50,474 bases of DNA from Pseudomonadota bacterium (lineage in GTDB: Bacteria > Myxococcota_A > Bradymonadia > Bradymonadales > GCA-2716585). The notes under the pieces are model-generated. The model was given only the letters and a program-made list of their open reading frames with translations, ran no database searches and was not told the origin of the DNA. This document shows, in pieces, positions 36,561 to 45,379 of this stretch; positions within the stretch are counted from its first letter, which is position 1; each line of letters starts with the position of its first letter. The stretch covers positions 1 to 50,474 of the forward strand of contig SYOX01000183.1 of NCBI GenBank assembly GCA_005804885.1, given 5' to 3'. The translations under genes were made by a program, and so were the position numbers.

Positions 36561-39048
36561 CCTCCGTGGACAGATCCATCCCCGCCGGGTGCGCGTAGCT
36601 GACGTTGTAACCCCACCCGTAGACGTAGACCGAGACGGGCAGATCGCTCGTGAGCGCGTGGCGCCCCGCGCCCACCGGCAGATCCAGCGCCCGATAGCCC
36701 GTCTGCCCGATCGGCTCCCCCCCCTGCAACGACAGCGAGGCCCTGTCCAGCACCACGCGGGCCTCCTCCGGCCCGATGAGGGTGATCCGGTGCTCGTCGA
36801 AGATCTCCGGCGTGAAGAAGCGGTGATCCCGGCGGTACTGATGGCGAGGGACGACGAGCAGCATGGAGGGGTCGCCGACGTCGATCGAGGTGCAGGTCGA
36901 GCCCCGCATGTACTGCGCCAGCATGACCGGGGCGTTGGCCCTCAGGTAGAAGCTCTCGCCCGTCGTAAACTCGAAGAAGGTCCCCCGATCCAGCGTCGGG
37001 ACCTCCACCAGCGGCGGATCGAGGGTGACCGTCGTGCCATTCTGCGACGCCACGATCCGCCACACGTCCACCGAGGTGTTCGTCCGCCTCGTCGGCGACG
37101 CGTCGTACTCCACACCCCACGTCGCCACCGGGAAGAGCGCCTCCTCGGTGTGATCGCAGAAGGGACACCCCACCGGCACCTGCGCGCAGTCGCTGCCGCC
37201 GAAGACCGCCACCGGCGCCTCGCTCTCGATCAGCGTCCCCGTCAGATCGTCCCCCGCCTGATCCGTCAGCACCGTCAACACCTCCCCCCTCGACAGCACG
37301 AAGACCTCCGGCTCATCGGGCCTGATCACCGGCACGTCGCCGCCCGCCCGCGTCCTCGGCACCGTGGACGGCGTCGTGATCGTCACCGTGTTGTCGTCCG
37401 AGCCGCTCACCACCGAGAAGAACCCCGGCAGCAGGAAGTGGTGCGGCGAAGAGGCCACGATGTACTCGGTCCCAAGCGCGGCGTTGGGCAGGAGCAAGGA
37501 GGCGTCGGCGGACTGCAGGCGCACGTCCAGCATCTCGTCCAGCGGCACGAAGGGGTTGAACTGCACCGCCGTGACCGGCACGTCCGTCACGATCCGGATC
37601 CCCGTCGGCCTCAGCCCCGTCGTCGGGTTGTTCAACGCCCTCGGCGCCTCCAACTCCAGGAAGGCCGAGCGCAGCGGCTCGATCTCGGCCTCGTCCAGCA
37701 CGTCGCCCTCGCTGTCCTCCACCCGCACCTGCGCCGTCTGCACCCCGTCCACATTGCTGACCACGAAGCCAAAGGGCCGCCCCAGATCATTATTATTGAT
37801 CGTGTCCACGGCCCAGAAGTCGCATCCGAGGTATTGGGACTTGCCCGACAGCGCCTCGCAGCTGAAGGCGCACTGCCCCTCCAGACAGTTGAAGCCCTCG
37901 TCCGGATCGCAGACCTCGTCGGTCAGCCAGGTGCGCCGATCGCTCTGGCAGCTCTGCACCTCGTCCAGCAGGCAACGCCGAGATCCGGGCACGCACCCCG
38001 GCACGCACCGCCCGTCCTCGCAGACGGACCCCTCGGCGCAGGCCAGGGGATCCTCCCGCGTCCCCTCTTCCACGCACTCCAGGATCACGCGCAGGTCCTG
38101 ACAGCGCCGCGCGCCTTGTTGACACACCGTCGCCTCGCAGCGGTCCGTCCGGCAGATCGTGCCCTGCGGGCAGGTCGAGGCCAGCTCCTCCGCGCCGTCC
38201 AGATCGCAGGTCAGCAAGGTCAGCGCGTCGCGGCAGCGCGTCGAGCGAGGGCTGCACACCACCGGCACGCAGGCCCCCTCCCGGCAAACCTCCTCCGGCT
38301 CACACAGCGACGCGTCCTCCGAAGCGCCCTCGTCGTCGCAGGTCACCACCGTGCGGATGTCGCCGCAGCGGACCTCCCCCGGCACGCACACCCTCGGCAC
38401 GCAGGCCCCATCCCGACACAACCCCATCGCCGGACAGGACATCGGGATCTCCGAGAGCCCGTCCTCGGCGCAGACCAGCGCCGTCCGCCCGTCCAGACAG
38501 CGGGTCACGCCGGGCTCGCACGCGATCCCGACGCAGGCCCCCTCAAGGCACGACGCGCCCTCGGGGCACACCACCCGCGTCGCCCGCGTCCCGCCATCCT
38601 CGCACCCGATCACCGCATTGCCCTCGCAGCGCGGCGGCCCCGGCGCACAGACGATTGGCGCGCAAGTACCCTCCACGCAAAGGGTTTCTTGAGGACAGGC
38701 GAAGGCCGTCTCGCGGCGCCCGTCCACCTCGCAGAGCAGGTTCGTGCGGTCATCGAGGCAGCGGGTCGCGCCGGGCACGCACCCCGGCTGCGGCGCGTCC
38801 TCGTCGCCGCCCTCGGCGTCGTCGACCGAGGCGTCAAGCTCATCGAGGGCGTCAGGGAGGGCAGCGTCGGGCTCGGCGCCGCCGTCCAGGCCCTCCCCGA
38901 TGTCTTCGACGACGCCGCCAGACCTCCCCGAGTTGGCCTCGGCGCAACCCCACAGCGCGACGGCGAGCCACAGCGCGACAAGCGCGCGCCCGACGCCGCC
39001 GGCGAGCCCGACGCCGCCGCCCGCGCGGGGCTGGTTCCAGGTGTCCAT
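36553..39048 (-). CDS. Lipoprotein with seven Cys repeats and IgGFc-binding-type domain
   Basis: An 831-residue protein, ATG 39048 behind GGAGG, with lipobox LAVALWGC. After an acidic linker come seven repeats of about 45 residues starting CxPGxxRC (CVPGATRC, CAPGPPRC, CEPGVTRC, CVPGEVRC, CSPRSTRC, CQQGARRC, CVPGSRRC) with C-x(n)-CP-x(3)-C-x(3)-GxC at the end. From about residue 400 the protein matches the IgGFc-binding N-terminal domain family (GIRIVTDVPVTAVQFNPF, LLLPNAALGTEYIVASSPHH, FVLSRGEVLTVLT, VAVFGGSDCAQVP, LPVSVYVYGWG), which is widespread in secreted bacterial proteins with unknown ligands. It is likely a surface adhesin. Confidence 0.85.
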   Translation of the reverse strand: MDTWNQPRAGGGVGLAGGVGRALVALWLAVALWGCAEANSGRSGGVVEDIGEGLDGGAEPDAALPDALDELDASVDDAEGGDEDAPQPGCVPGATRCLDDRTNLLCEVDGRRETAFACPQETLCVEGTCAPIVCAPGPPRCEGNAVIGCEDGGTRATRVVCPEGASCLEGACVGIACEPGVTRCLDGRTALVCAEDGLSEIPMSCPAMGLCRDGACVPRVCVPGEVRCGDIRTVVTCDDEGASEDASLCEPEEVCREGACVPVVCSPRSTRCRDALTLLTCDLDGAEELASTCPQGTICRTDRCEATVCQQGARRCQDLRVILECVEEGTREDPLACAEGSVCEDGRCVPGCVPGSRRCLLDEVQSCQSDRRTWLTDEVCDPDEGFNCLEGQCAFSCEALSGKSQYLGCDFWAVDTINNNDLGRPFGFVVSNVDGVQTAQVRVEDSEGDVLDEAEIEPLRSAFLELEAPRALNNPTTGLRPTGIRIVTDVPVTAVQFNPFVPLDEMLDVRLQSADASLLLPNAALGTEYIVASSPHHFLLPGFFSVVSGSDDNTVTITTPSTVPRTRAGGDVPVIRPDEPEVFVLSRGEVLTVLTDQAGDDLTGTLIESEAPVAVFGGSDCAQVPVGCPFCDHTEEALFPVATWGVEYDASPTRRTNTSVDVWRIVASQNGTTVTLDPPLVEVPTLDRGTFFEFTTGESFYLRANAPVMLAQYMRGSTCTSIDVGDPSMLLVVPRHQYRRDHRFFTPEIFDEHRITLIGPEEARVVLDRASLSLQGGEPIGQTGYRALDLPVGAGRHALTSDLPVSVYVYGWGYNVSYAHPAGMDLSTEGP

Positions 39049-39189
39049 TCGGCCTCCAGAGGCGCTTGGATGACAAGGAGAAACAAGCTTCGCACAGTCT
39101 AGCCCGAGGCCGACCCGCGCTCAAGGCAGCCTGAACGAGGGGCCCGCCGCGCAGAGCGCGTCGATCTCGATCTCGACACGGGAGGCAAG

Positions 39190-39232
39190 CTCGATCATAT
39201 ACCAACAACATATTATTGAATGAACGATGTCT
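39190..39232. promoter_or_regulatory. AT-rich island in the divergent region 39049-39326
   Basis: A sharply AT-rich stretch (ATCATATACCAACAACATAT and on to about 39232) stands out in the GC-rich divergent gap between the IgGFc-domain gene and the small exported protein. On the minus strand it holds TATGAT (39199-39194), a good -10 element, but no clear -35. The rest of the gap shows no gene. Confidence 0.35.
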
Positions 39233-39326
39233 CCCCAAACGAACCTCTCGCTCCGCCGTTGACAGATCACGGCGGATGGGCCGCTCGCGGCGCCACGGGG
39301 CGCGGCGTCACCAGGGAGCGACAAAG

Positions 39327-39668
39327 ATGAGGATGACGATCAAGGGGATGGCGTTGGCGATGGTGGCGACGATGGGCCTGGCGGCGGCGGGGTTGGCGCC
39401 TCGGGCTGAGGCATGCGGCCCTTACGGCGACCCGATCCAGATGGCCGGCTGGAACGTCGAGTCGAGCCAGTACAACCTTGAAGAGGCCGCCAACCGCCTC
39501 GACGAGGCGCTCGCCCGCAAGGACCCCGCGGCGACGCGGCGCGCCATCAAGGAGCTGCGCGAGGCCCGCGCCAGCCTCCAGAGCGCCCGCGAGCGCCTTG
39601 AGCGCCTCACCCGCCAGCAAGAGGAGATCCAGAAGGAGCAGCAGCAGGCCGCGCTCAAGGCGCGCTGA
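39327..39668 (+). CDS. Small exported coiled-coil protein
   Basis: A 113-residue protein. ATG 39327 has GGGAG upstream and gives a signal peptide ([23 protein letters not shown]). The mature N-terminus is CGPYGDPIQM, followed by helices rich in Glu, Arg and Ala (YNLEEAANRLDEALARKD, IKELREARASLQSARERL, LTRQQEEIQKEQQQA) predicted to form a coiled coil. The cysteine is not in a lipobox, so it is probably a periplasmic soluble protein. Family not recognised. A perfect stem-loop follows the stop. Confidence 0.7.
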   Translation: MRMTIKGMALAMVATMGLAAAGLAPRAEACGPYGDPIQMAGWNVESSQYNLEEAANRLDEALARKDPAATRRAIKELREARASLQSARERLERLTRQQEEIQKEQQQAALKAR

Positions 39669-39672
39669 AGAA

Positions 39673-39721
39673 CCTGAACCGGCGCGGCGAGCGCCAGCCC
39701 GGATCGACGCGCCGGTTCAGG
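39673..39721 (+). terminator. Perfect 14-bp stem-loop after the small exported protein gene
   Basis: CCTGAACCGGCGCG (39673-39686) and CGCGCCGGTTCAGG (39708-39721) pair without mismatch across a 21-nt loop, five bases after the stop. The position is typical of a terminator, but no U-run follows. Confidence 0.6.
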
Positions 39722-39837
39722 CCGACGACCTCACCGCGTCGCCTGGGCCTCCACAGCCCGTCTGGCTTCGTCGGGCGCTGACGCCGCAGCGCGTCGGTGC
39801 TATGATCGCCACCCTCGGCCCGAACCGAAGGTGGATC

Positions 39838-41697
39838 ATGCAGATCACGCACACAAGAACCCTGCTCGCGGCTCTGACCGCGGCTCTCCTGACGTGGACC
39901 GGCGGCCTGGCGATGGCCCAGGAGCGCTTCGGCAATGATCTGGGCCCGGACCCCATCGAGGCCTGGGAGGGGGAGGTCGATTACGCCGCGACCGCCGGCA
40001 CTCTGCTGACCTGCCAGGACTTCTTCGGATCGTCGGTCTGCGAGGCCGTCCCGTCGAGCACCGCGGCGATGGTCGGGGTGCCCGGGACCCGGCGCATCGT
40101 CAAGGCCTTGCTGATCTGGACGGCCTCCAAGGAGTACCAGACCCCCAACGACCTGAGCGTGGACCTGACCATGCCCGGCGGGACGCCCCAGGAGGTGACG
40201 GCCTCGCCTGACGAGGTCGAGACGATCGACCTGGACGACCTGATGGCCCCGCCCTTCGGGACCTTCCAGGCCTCGTGGTTCACCGCTCGGGCCGACATCA
40301 CCGATCAGCTCACCCAGCACGTCGATCAAGGCGGCGACCTCAACGGCCCCTGGAGCGTCGGCGGCCTGAACATCGCCCACGGCTCCCTGCAGAACCTGAC
40401 CTCGATCTGGGTGCTCGGCTCGCTCGCCGTCGGCGGCTGGTCGGTGCTCATCATCCACGAGCCGGTAGAGTCCACCGGCTTCCGCAAGCTCTACCTCTAC
40501 ACCGGCTTCGAATGGCTCTCGGCCGGCTCGCTGACGCTCTCGCCCTCCGGCTTCGTCGTCCCGGCCACCCCCAACGCCCGCTTCACCATCCACATCCTCG
40601 AAGGCGACAGCAACATCACCGGCGACTCGATCGCCTTCAACGGCGCCACCTTGAACGACGCCTGCAACACCTCGACCAACGCCTTCAACGACACCGTCAA
40701 CACCAACACCGGCGGGGCCTGCCGCACCCGGATCTTCGGCGTCGACCTGGACACCTTCACCGTCGGCGATCACCTCGACCCCGGCGACGAGGAGGCCACC
40801 CTCTCCCTCTCGGTGCCCCGCGAGCAGATCTTCACCAACTACCTCATCGTCGCCTTCGACTCCGTGCCCGAGTTCCTCAAGCCGACCAAGCTGGCCCAGC
40901 CCTCCTCCGGCACCCCCGTCTCCATCGGCCAGCAGATCACCTACACCATCGCGCTCCAGAACCGCGGCACCGGGCCGGCCTCCAACGTCGTCATCACCGA
41001 CCCCACGCCCGCAGGCACGCGCTACGTCGCCGGCACCGCCCTGCTCGATCAGCAGACCCCCATCGGCGACCCCAGCCCCGGCGTCAGCCCCCTTCAGCGA
41101 GGCCTGCGCCTCGACCCCCTCATCGGCGGCCCCATGCCCCACGAGGGGCCGGGCGCCAGCCGCACCCTCTCCTTCACCGTCGAGGTCACCTCCGCCCCCG
41201 AGGGCCGCGCCATCATCAACGAGGCCACCATCGACGCCGACGGCATCGAGACCGTCCCCACGAACCTGACCACCCACCCCGTCGCCATGGACGATCCGCC
41301 CGACGCCGGCATGGAGCCCGACGCCGCCGAACCCGAACCCCAGCCCGAGCCCGACGCCGGATCACCCGACGACGCTGGCGACGGCGAGGTCGACAACCCC
41401 GAGCCGGAGCCCACCCCGGAGCCTCAACCTCAGCCGGAGCCCAACCCCGAGCCCGAGGCCAACCCCGATCCCAACATCTGCGGGCCGGGCACCACCCTGC
41501 GCGACGGCCAGTGCGTCCCGATCTGCGGCCCAGGCACCAGCTTCGTCGACGGCCTGTGCGTCGCCAACGCCCAGGACACCCTCGACGACGGCTGCGGCTG
41601 CCGGCTCGCCTCACCCCACGCCCGCGGCGCCCCCTGGCCCCTCTGGGCGCTGGCGGCGCTCGCCCTGGCGCTCCTGACCCGCAAAAAACATGAATAA
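39838..41697 (+). CDS. Exported DUF11-repeat protein with MYXO-CTERM tail
   Basis: A 619-residue protein; ATG 39838 (AAGGTGG upstream) gives a signal peptide (LLAALTAALLTWTGGLAMAQ). The first 340 residues are beta-rich with paired Cys (LLTCQDFFGSSVCEAVPSS, LNDACNTSTNAF). A DUF11-type repeat follows at about 355-475 (GQQITYTIALQNRGTGPASNVVITDPTPAG split by prediction, with RTLSFTVEVTSAPEG). Then comes a Glu/Pro/Asp linker and short CGPGTxxxDGxC repeats, and the tail DDGCGCRL, a hydrophobic stretch (LWALAALALALL) and TRKKHE, which fits MYXO-CTERM. It should be displayed on the surface after myxosortase processing. The family is otherwise unassigned. Confidence 0.8.
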   Translation: MQITHTRTLLAALTAALLTWTGGLAMAQERFGNDLGPDPIEAWEGEVDYAATAGTLLTCQDFFGSSVCEAVPSSTAAMVGVPGTRRIVKALLIWTASKEYQTPNDLSVDLTMPGGTPQEVTASPDEVETIDLDDLMAPPFGTFQASWFTARADITDQLTQHVDQGGDLNGPWSVGGLNIAHGSLQNLTSIWVLGSLAVGGWSVLIIHEPVESTGFRKLYLYTGFEWLSAGSLTLSPSGFVVPATPNARFTIHILEGDSNITGDSIAFNGATLNDACNTSTNAFNDTVNTNTGGACRTRIFGVDLDTFTVGDHLDPGDEEATLSLSVPREQIFTNYLIVAFDSVPEFLKPTKLAQPSSGTPVSIGQQITYTIALQNRGTGPASNVVITDPTPAGTRYVAGTALLDQQTPIGDPSPGVSPLQRGLRLDPLIGGPMPHEGPGASRTLSFTVEVTSAPEGRAIINEATIDADGIETVPTNLTTHPVAMDDPPDAGMEPDAAEPEPQPEPDAGSPDDAGDGEVDNPEPEPTPEPQPQPEPNPEPEANPDPNICGPGTTLRDGQCVPICGPGTSFVDGLCVANAQDTLDDGCGCRLASPHARGAPWPLWALAALALALLTRKKHE

Positions 41698-41723
41698 AGA
41701 TCAATACTTAACACCGATGGAGG

Positions 41724-42248
41724 TCAAGCGCTCACACCGCGCGCGGTCAAGAACACCGCCACGAAGAGCGCCAGCGCCCCCACCGGCGCCAGAAAGACGC
41801 CCAGCCCCGGATCGCCGCCGTAGGTGAAGATCCCCCCCAGAAAAAATCCTGCAGGCAAGAGCACCCCGGCCGCAATGAGGCACCTTGAGGCCAGCCGGCG
41901 CCTCGGCGACGCCCACCCGGGCGTCGCCCGGATCGTCACCGCGAAGACGACGTGCACCAGCGCCAGCAACGCCCCGTGGGCGTGCGCCAGCGTCCACATC
42001 GTGCGCCGGATCTCGCTGTCCACGTCCAGATACCAGCCCACCTTGAAGCCGTGCATCGCCTCCAACACCCCGCCCAGCATCAGAAAAATCAGCAGCGACC
42101 ACCAACCTGCCTTCAGGTGCAGCCGCTGGTCGGCTGCGCCACCATCGCCGCCCTGGGCCTCAACCACCCCGACCTCATCGCCCGCGCCCGTCGAGGGATG
42201 GGCCGCGTCGCCATCGCCGCCCTGCTGCTGTCGCGTCTTCCGGGCCAT
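41724..42248 (-). CDS. Four-helix integral membrane protein
   Basis: A 174-residue protein with about 45 hydrophilic N-terminal residues and four transmembrane helices (about 48-66, 84-105, 121-141, 148-169). His residues inside or next to helices (His66, His89, His91, His99; the motif LAHAHGALLALVHVV) could ligate heme or metal, which would suit the neighbouring multiheme cytochrome, but I do not recognise the family. ATG 42248 is preceded by AGGAGAGAGG, and this ribosome-binding site lies beside the first copy of a 70-bp tandem repeat. Confidence 0.65.
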   Translation of the reverse strand: MARKTRQQQGGDGDAAHPSTGAGDEVGVVEAQGGDGGAADQRLHLKAGWWSLLIFLMLGGVLEAMHGFKVGWYLDVDSEIRRTMWTLAHAHGALLALVHVVFAVTIRATPGWASPRRRLASRCLIAAGVLLPAGFFLGGIFTYGGDPGLGVFLAPVGALALFVAVFLTARGVSA

Positions 42249-42260
42249 CGGCCTCTCTCC

Positions 42261-42490
42261 TGCTCGGCCAGGATCACTGGCCCGTATCTCTCCACGCCCA
42301 GCGCCAGACGACCCCGCCGCCGCAGGCGACCTGCTCGGCCAGGATCACCGGCCTGATCGCTCCACTCCCAGCACAAGGCGGCCCCGCCGCCTCGGGCGAC
42401 CTGCTCGGCCAGGATCACTGGCCCCTATCTCTCCGCTCCCAGCGCCAGGCGGCCCGCCGCCGCAGGCGACCTACTCGGCCAGGATCACCG
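42261..42490. repeat. 70-bp tandem repeat copied from the cytochrome gene's 3' end
   Basis: Units start at 42261, 42332, 42402 and 42472 (periods 71, 70, 70), each opening with TGCTCGGCCAGGATCAC or TACTCGGCCAGGATCAC. The last copy overlaps the stop codon of the cytochrome gene, whose final residues PVILAE are therefore echoed in the other copies. The 70-bp period is not a multiple of three, so the array outside the gene is not coding. Confidence 0.85.
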
Positions 42491-44588
42491 GCCTGTCGTC
42501 CCTCTGGCTGCGCAGCGACTCCACGCGCCCTCCCATCACCTCACCCTTGGCGCCGATCAACACCTCCGACATCGACATGGACCGGCTCGATGCGCCACCT
42601 GACGACCTCCACCGACCCCGCAAGGCCTCCATCGACGCCCTCCTGACCTTCGACTCGGCCATGAAGTCGTAACCGCCCAGCTCCTCGAAGCCGGGGTGCT
42701 TCCTGAGCGAGCGCTCGGCCACGAGCCGGATCGCGTCGTAGGAATCATCGAGCGCGTCGATCAAGAAAGGCACCATCCACGCGCCGCCCGAGGCCCGGCG
42801 CGCCTCGGACCAGCCCATCGACCACGCCATCAGGACGCGCTGGGCCGCGTCCCCCTTGATCAGCCACACCAGCGACGCCGACACCTCCCGGTGCGTCGCC
42901 TCCAGCTCGACCGCCGGGGCCCCGTACCACCGCGTCAGCAGCTCCGCGCTCCAGGCCAGCGTCTTGTCCAGGTGGCACTGGTTGCAGGCGTTCGGCCGCC
43001 CGACCCGCGCGCTGACCTCGGCGCTGGGGATCTCGATGGTGTGGTTGCGCGCGGCCTTGAGCAGCCCGAAGGCCGTATAGGGCATGTGGCAGTTCATGCA
43101 CGCGCTGCCCGCGCTGCCCACCGCATGATGCGTATGAGCCTCGATCTTCCCGGCATGGTCCGCGTGGCACTTCAGGCAGGCCTTGTCCCCGTCCATCCCC
43201 TCGATGAGCTGATCGTCAGGGTCGCTGTCGTGCATCGAGTGACACGAGGTGCACGCCATCTCGCCCTTCGCATGGCAGGCCGAGTCCAGCAGCCCGTTGT
43301 ACTCCCGACCCAGGATCCGCACCACGCCGTCGGACCAGAAGCTCTGATCCAGCTCCGCCTGGGGGTTCCACTCGCCCTCGCGGACCTCCTCCTTGCTGGC
43401 CTCCTGACCCCCGCGAGGCCAGACCACCCTCTTGACCGCCTCGAGCGCCTCGCCCGGCCGGAAGGTCGACCCATGTTCAAGAAACCCCTTTGGGTCCACA
43501 TAGTTGGACACGCTGTGACACTGGCCGCAGATCTGGGACGAGCGCTTGTGGTCGAAGCGCTCCGGTTGAGCCACGGTCCCATCGGCCTCGCCGCTCAAAT
43601 AGAGCCCGTAGCGGCGCAGGGGTTGGGCGTTGGCGCGCCCGTGTTCCCCGGCGGGGCCGTGGCAGGACTCGCAGGCGATGCCGAACTCCACGACCTCGGA
43701 GGCCATCTTCGCGGCCTCGTGGTCGGGCCTGGGTCGCCCCTGGGTGGTGTGGCACTTGAGGCAGTTGTTGTTCCACGGGCCGAAGGGGCGAGGGTCGCTG
43801 GGGTGGACGAAGACGGCGTCGCGGGGGACCCAGCGGCGATCGTCGAGCAGGTAGACGAAGCGGAAGGGCAGCAGCTCGCCCTGGAGGCTGTCGGGGGTCC
43901 ACTTGAGGTTGTAGAGGCCCTTGTTGATCGTCTCGACGCGGTTGGAGCGCCGATCCAGGGTCGAGGGGTACCAGTAGACCTGGTAGTGGTGCGAGCCGGT
44001 GACCTGCACGATGGGCCGCTCGTGGACGACCCGCGCGACCTCCAGGGCCTTGAGCGCGCGCAGCTCCGCCTCCCGGTCGCGGACCATCGCCGCGAGCACG
44101 TGCTTGGGGAGGCCCCCGCCGGAGATGTTCTGCTCCAGCGCGCCGATGATCATCTTCGAGCGGGCGATCGCCTCCGCGTCCGGCCCCTCCCAGCGAACCC
44201 AGGGTGCGCCCTCGCGCTGCTCCAGGCGCCATTCTTGATCGTAGATCTTCAGCGTCTGGCCCGAAAAATCGCCCTTCACGGATTCGGGCGTGGCGATCTG
44301 GGTCATGGTGCGGTGGAAGGAGGCGTGCCAGGAGGTGTACTCGGCGGGGTGACAGGCGCGGCAGCGGCCCGAGGTCGCGAAGCCCTCGGCGGGGAGCTGG
44401 TTGGGCCTGTCCACGCGAGGCCCCTCGGCGGGGGCGCGCCGGGCCTGGGCCAGCGCGAGCGCGGCGACCGTCGCCGCCCCGAGCCCCAGCGCGACCCACC
44501 GCAGCCGCCGGTCGATCCCCTGGCGCGCGCCCACGACGAGCGGCCCCAGGCCCACCGCCAGCGCCGCGATCGCCCAGAAGAGCTCCAT
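42471..44588 (-). CDS. Membrane-anchored octaheme c-type cytochrome
   Basis: A 705-residue protein with two N-terminal hydrophobic helices (about 2-20 and 31-48) and eight CxxCH heme sites: CRACH (76-80), CLKCH, CESCH, CGQCH, CTSCH, CLKCH, CMNCH and CNQCH. The order and spacing resemble the cytochrome c554/NrfA-like multiheme group (GRCRACHPAEYTSWHASFHRT, NNCLKCHTTQG, CTSCHSMHD). The last 130 residues look like HEAT-type helices (LIDALDDSYDAIRLVAERSLRKHP). It would carry electrons in the periplasm; the redox partner is not visible, although the downstream His-rich membrane protein is a candidate. Its stop lies inside a 70-bp tandem repeat. Confidence 0.92.
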   Translation of the reverse strand: MELFWAIAALAVGLGPLVVGARQGIDRRLRWVALGLGAATVAALALAQARRAPAEGPRVDRPNQLPAEGFATSGRCRACHPAEYTSWHASFHRTMTQIATPESVKGDFSGQTLKIYDQEWRLEQREGAPWVRWEGPDAEAIARSKMIIGALEQNISGGGLPKHVLAAMVRDREAELRALKALEVARVVHERPIVQVTGSHHYQVYWYPSTLDRRSNRVETINKGLYNLKWTPDSLQGELLPFRFVYLLDDRRWVPRDAVFVHPSDPRPFGPWNNNCLKCHTTQGRPRPDHEAAKMASEVVEFGIACESCHGPAGEHGRANAQPLRRYGLYLSGEADGTVAQPERFDHKRSSQICGQCHSVSNYVDPKGFLEHGSTFRPGEALEAVKRVVWPRGGQEASKEEVREGEWNPQAELDQSFWSDGVVRILGREYNGLLDSACHAKGEMACTSCHSMHDSDPDDQLIEGMDGDKACLKCHADHAGKIEAHTHHAVGSAGSACMNCHMPYTAFGLLKAARNHTIEIPSAEVSARVGRPNACNQCHLDKTLAWSAELLTRWYGAPAVELEATHREVSASLVWLIKGDAAQRVLMAWSMGWSEARRASGGAWMVPFLIDALDDSYDAIRLVAERSLRKHPGFEELGGYDFMAESKVRRASMEALRGRWRSSGGASSRSMSMSEVLIGAKGEVMGGRVESLRSQRDDRPVILAE

Positions 44589-44678
44589 CCGCCACCAACT
44601 CCGCCGGGCAGGCCGACGCGGCCGCCCTCGAAGCCCAACCTACCACCGGCCGCGGCCCTGTGTCATCGCAATGCACCG

Positions 44679-44842
44679 CCCCACGCTCGCCTGATCGCCC
44701 CACGCTCCACGAGCACCCCACGCTCCACGAGCACCCCACGCGCGAGGATCGCCCCACGCTCCACGAACACCCCACGCTCGCCTGATCGCCCCACGCTCGA
44801 GGATCGCCCCACGCTCGCCGATCGCCCCACGCTCCTCGCACC
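44679..44842. repeat. Nine-copy 18-bp tandem repeat
   Basis: Nine head-to-tail units of CCCCACGCTC plus eight variable bases (starts 44679, 44698, 44716, 44734, 44752, 44770, 44789, 44807, 44825); two units are 19 bp, which breaks any reading frame. The variable half uses a few types (GCCTGATCG, CACGAGCA, GAGGATCG). No spacer sequence, so not a CRISPR array. Confidence 0.85.
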
Positions 44843-45328
44843 GCCCCCGTTGGGGACGGGCTCGTCGGGTGGGGCTAGAACGCTGATTGGTTTGAGGGAC
44901 CGAGGCCGGCGAGGCCGACAGCGAAGACGCCGTCGGCCAGATAGACGCCAAGGAGGAGAGCACAGGCGGGCCTTTGGCCCGCCGAGCATCGACGACGCCG
45001 GCATCGATCTTGCCGACGGCGTCGTTGTCGGCCCGTTGGCCGACGGGAGTCAAACCGGTCAGCGTTCTAGAAGCTCAGGGTGGGCTGCGCCCTCTCGGTC
45101 GCAGGCCCACGCGCGACCCAAGTCGACACCTGGGGCACCGCACCTCAAAACCACGCGCCACCCCTGTCCAGCGGCTCCGTTGACGCACGGCGCCGGCCCT
45201 GCGATCCTCTGTCGACCGCCCGCCGGCCTGCGACCGACAGGTCGCAGCCCACACCGGGCATCCAAGCCCCACCCGACGAGCCCGCCCAACGGGCGGTGCG
45301 AGGAGCGTGGGGCGATCGGCGAGCGTGG
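44812..45328. repeat. Nested inverted repeats able to fold as a stem with two arms
   Basis: The gap 44589-45379 holds no supported gene. Outer arms pair 44812-44876 with 45265-45328 (small indels only). Inside, arm B is an imperfect palindrome 44878-45067: AGAACGCTGATTGGTTTGA pairs with the copy at 45049-45067, GACGCCGTCGGC with 45012-45023, capped by GGCGGGCC-TTT-GGCCCGCC (44965-44983). Arm C pairs about 45079-45108 with 45225-45254 (GGGCTGCG, TCGGTCGCAGGCC). The whole could form a three-way junction as RNA or single-stranded DNA. Inverted duplication, a miniature mobile element or a structured RNA are all possible. Confidence 0.75.
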
Positions 45329-45348
45329 GACACTCGACAAGCGTGGGT
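45295..45348. repeat. Three inverted copies of the 18-bp repeat
   Basis: Units at 45295-45312, 45313-45330 and 45331-45348 are reverse complements of the array at 44679-44842; the first is an exact reverse copy of the last left-hand unit. They end 32 bp before the response-regulator start. Confidence 0.8.
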
Positions 45349-45379
45349 CGTGGGGCCAGCGGCCAGCGACGGAGGGGAG

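Noticed and set aside
44679..44842. 18-bp array as CRISPR or as a coding repeat
   Set aside because: No spacers between units, and two 19-bp units break any reading frame.
44640..45053. Minus-strand open frames with AWG/RGA repeats in the inverted-repeat region
   Set aside because: They are translations of the 18-bp repeats and the palindrome, without RBS or a known domain.
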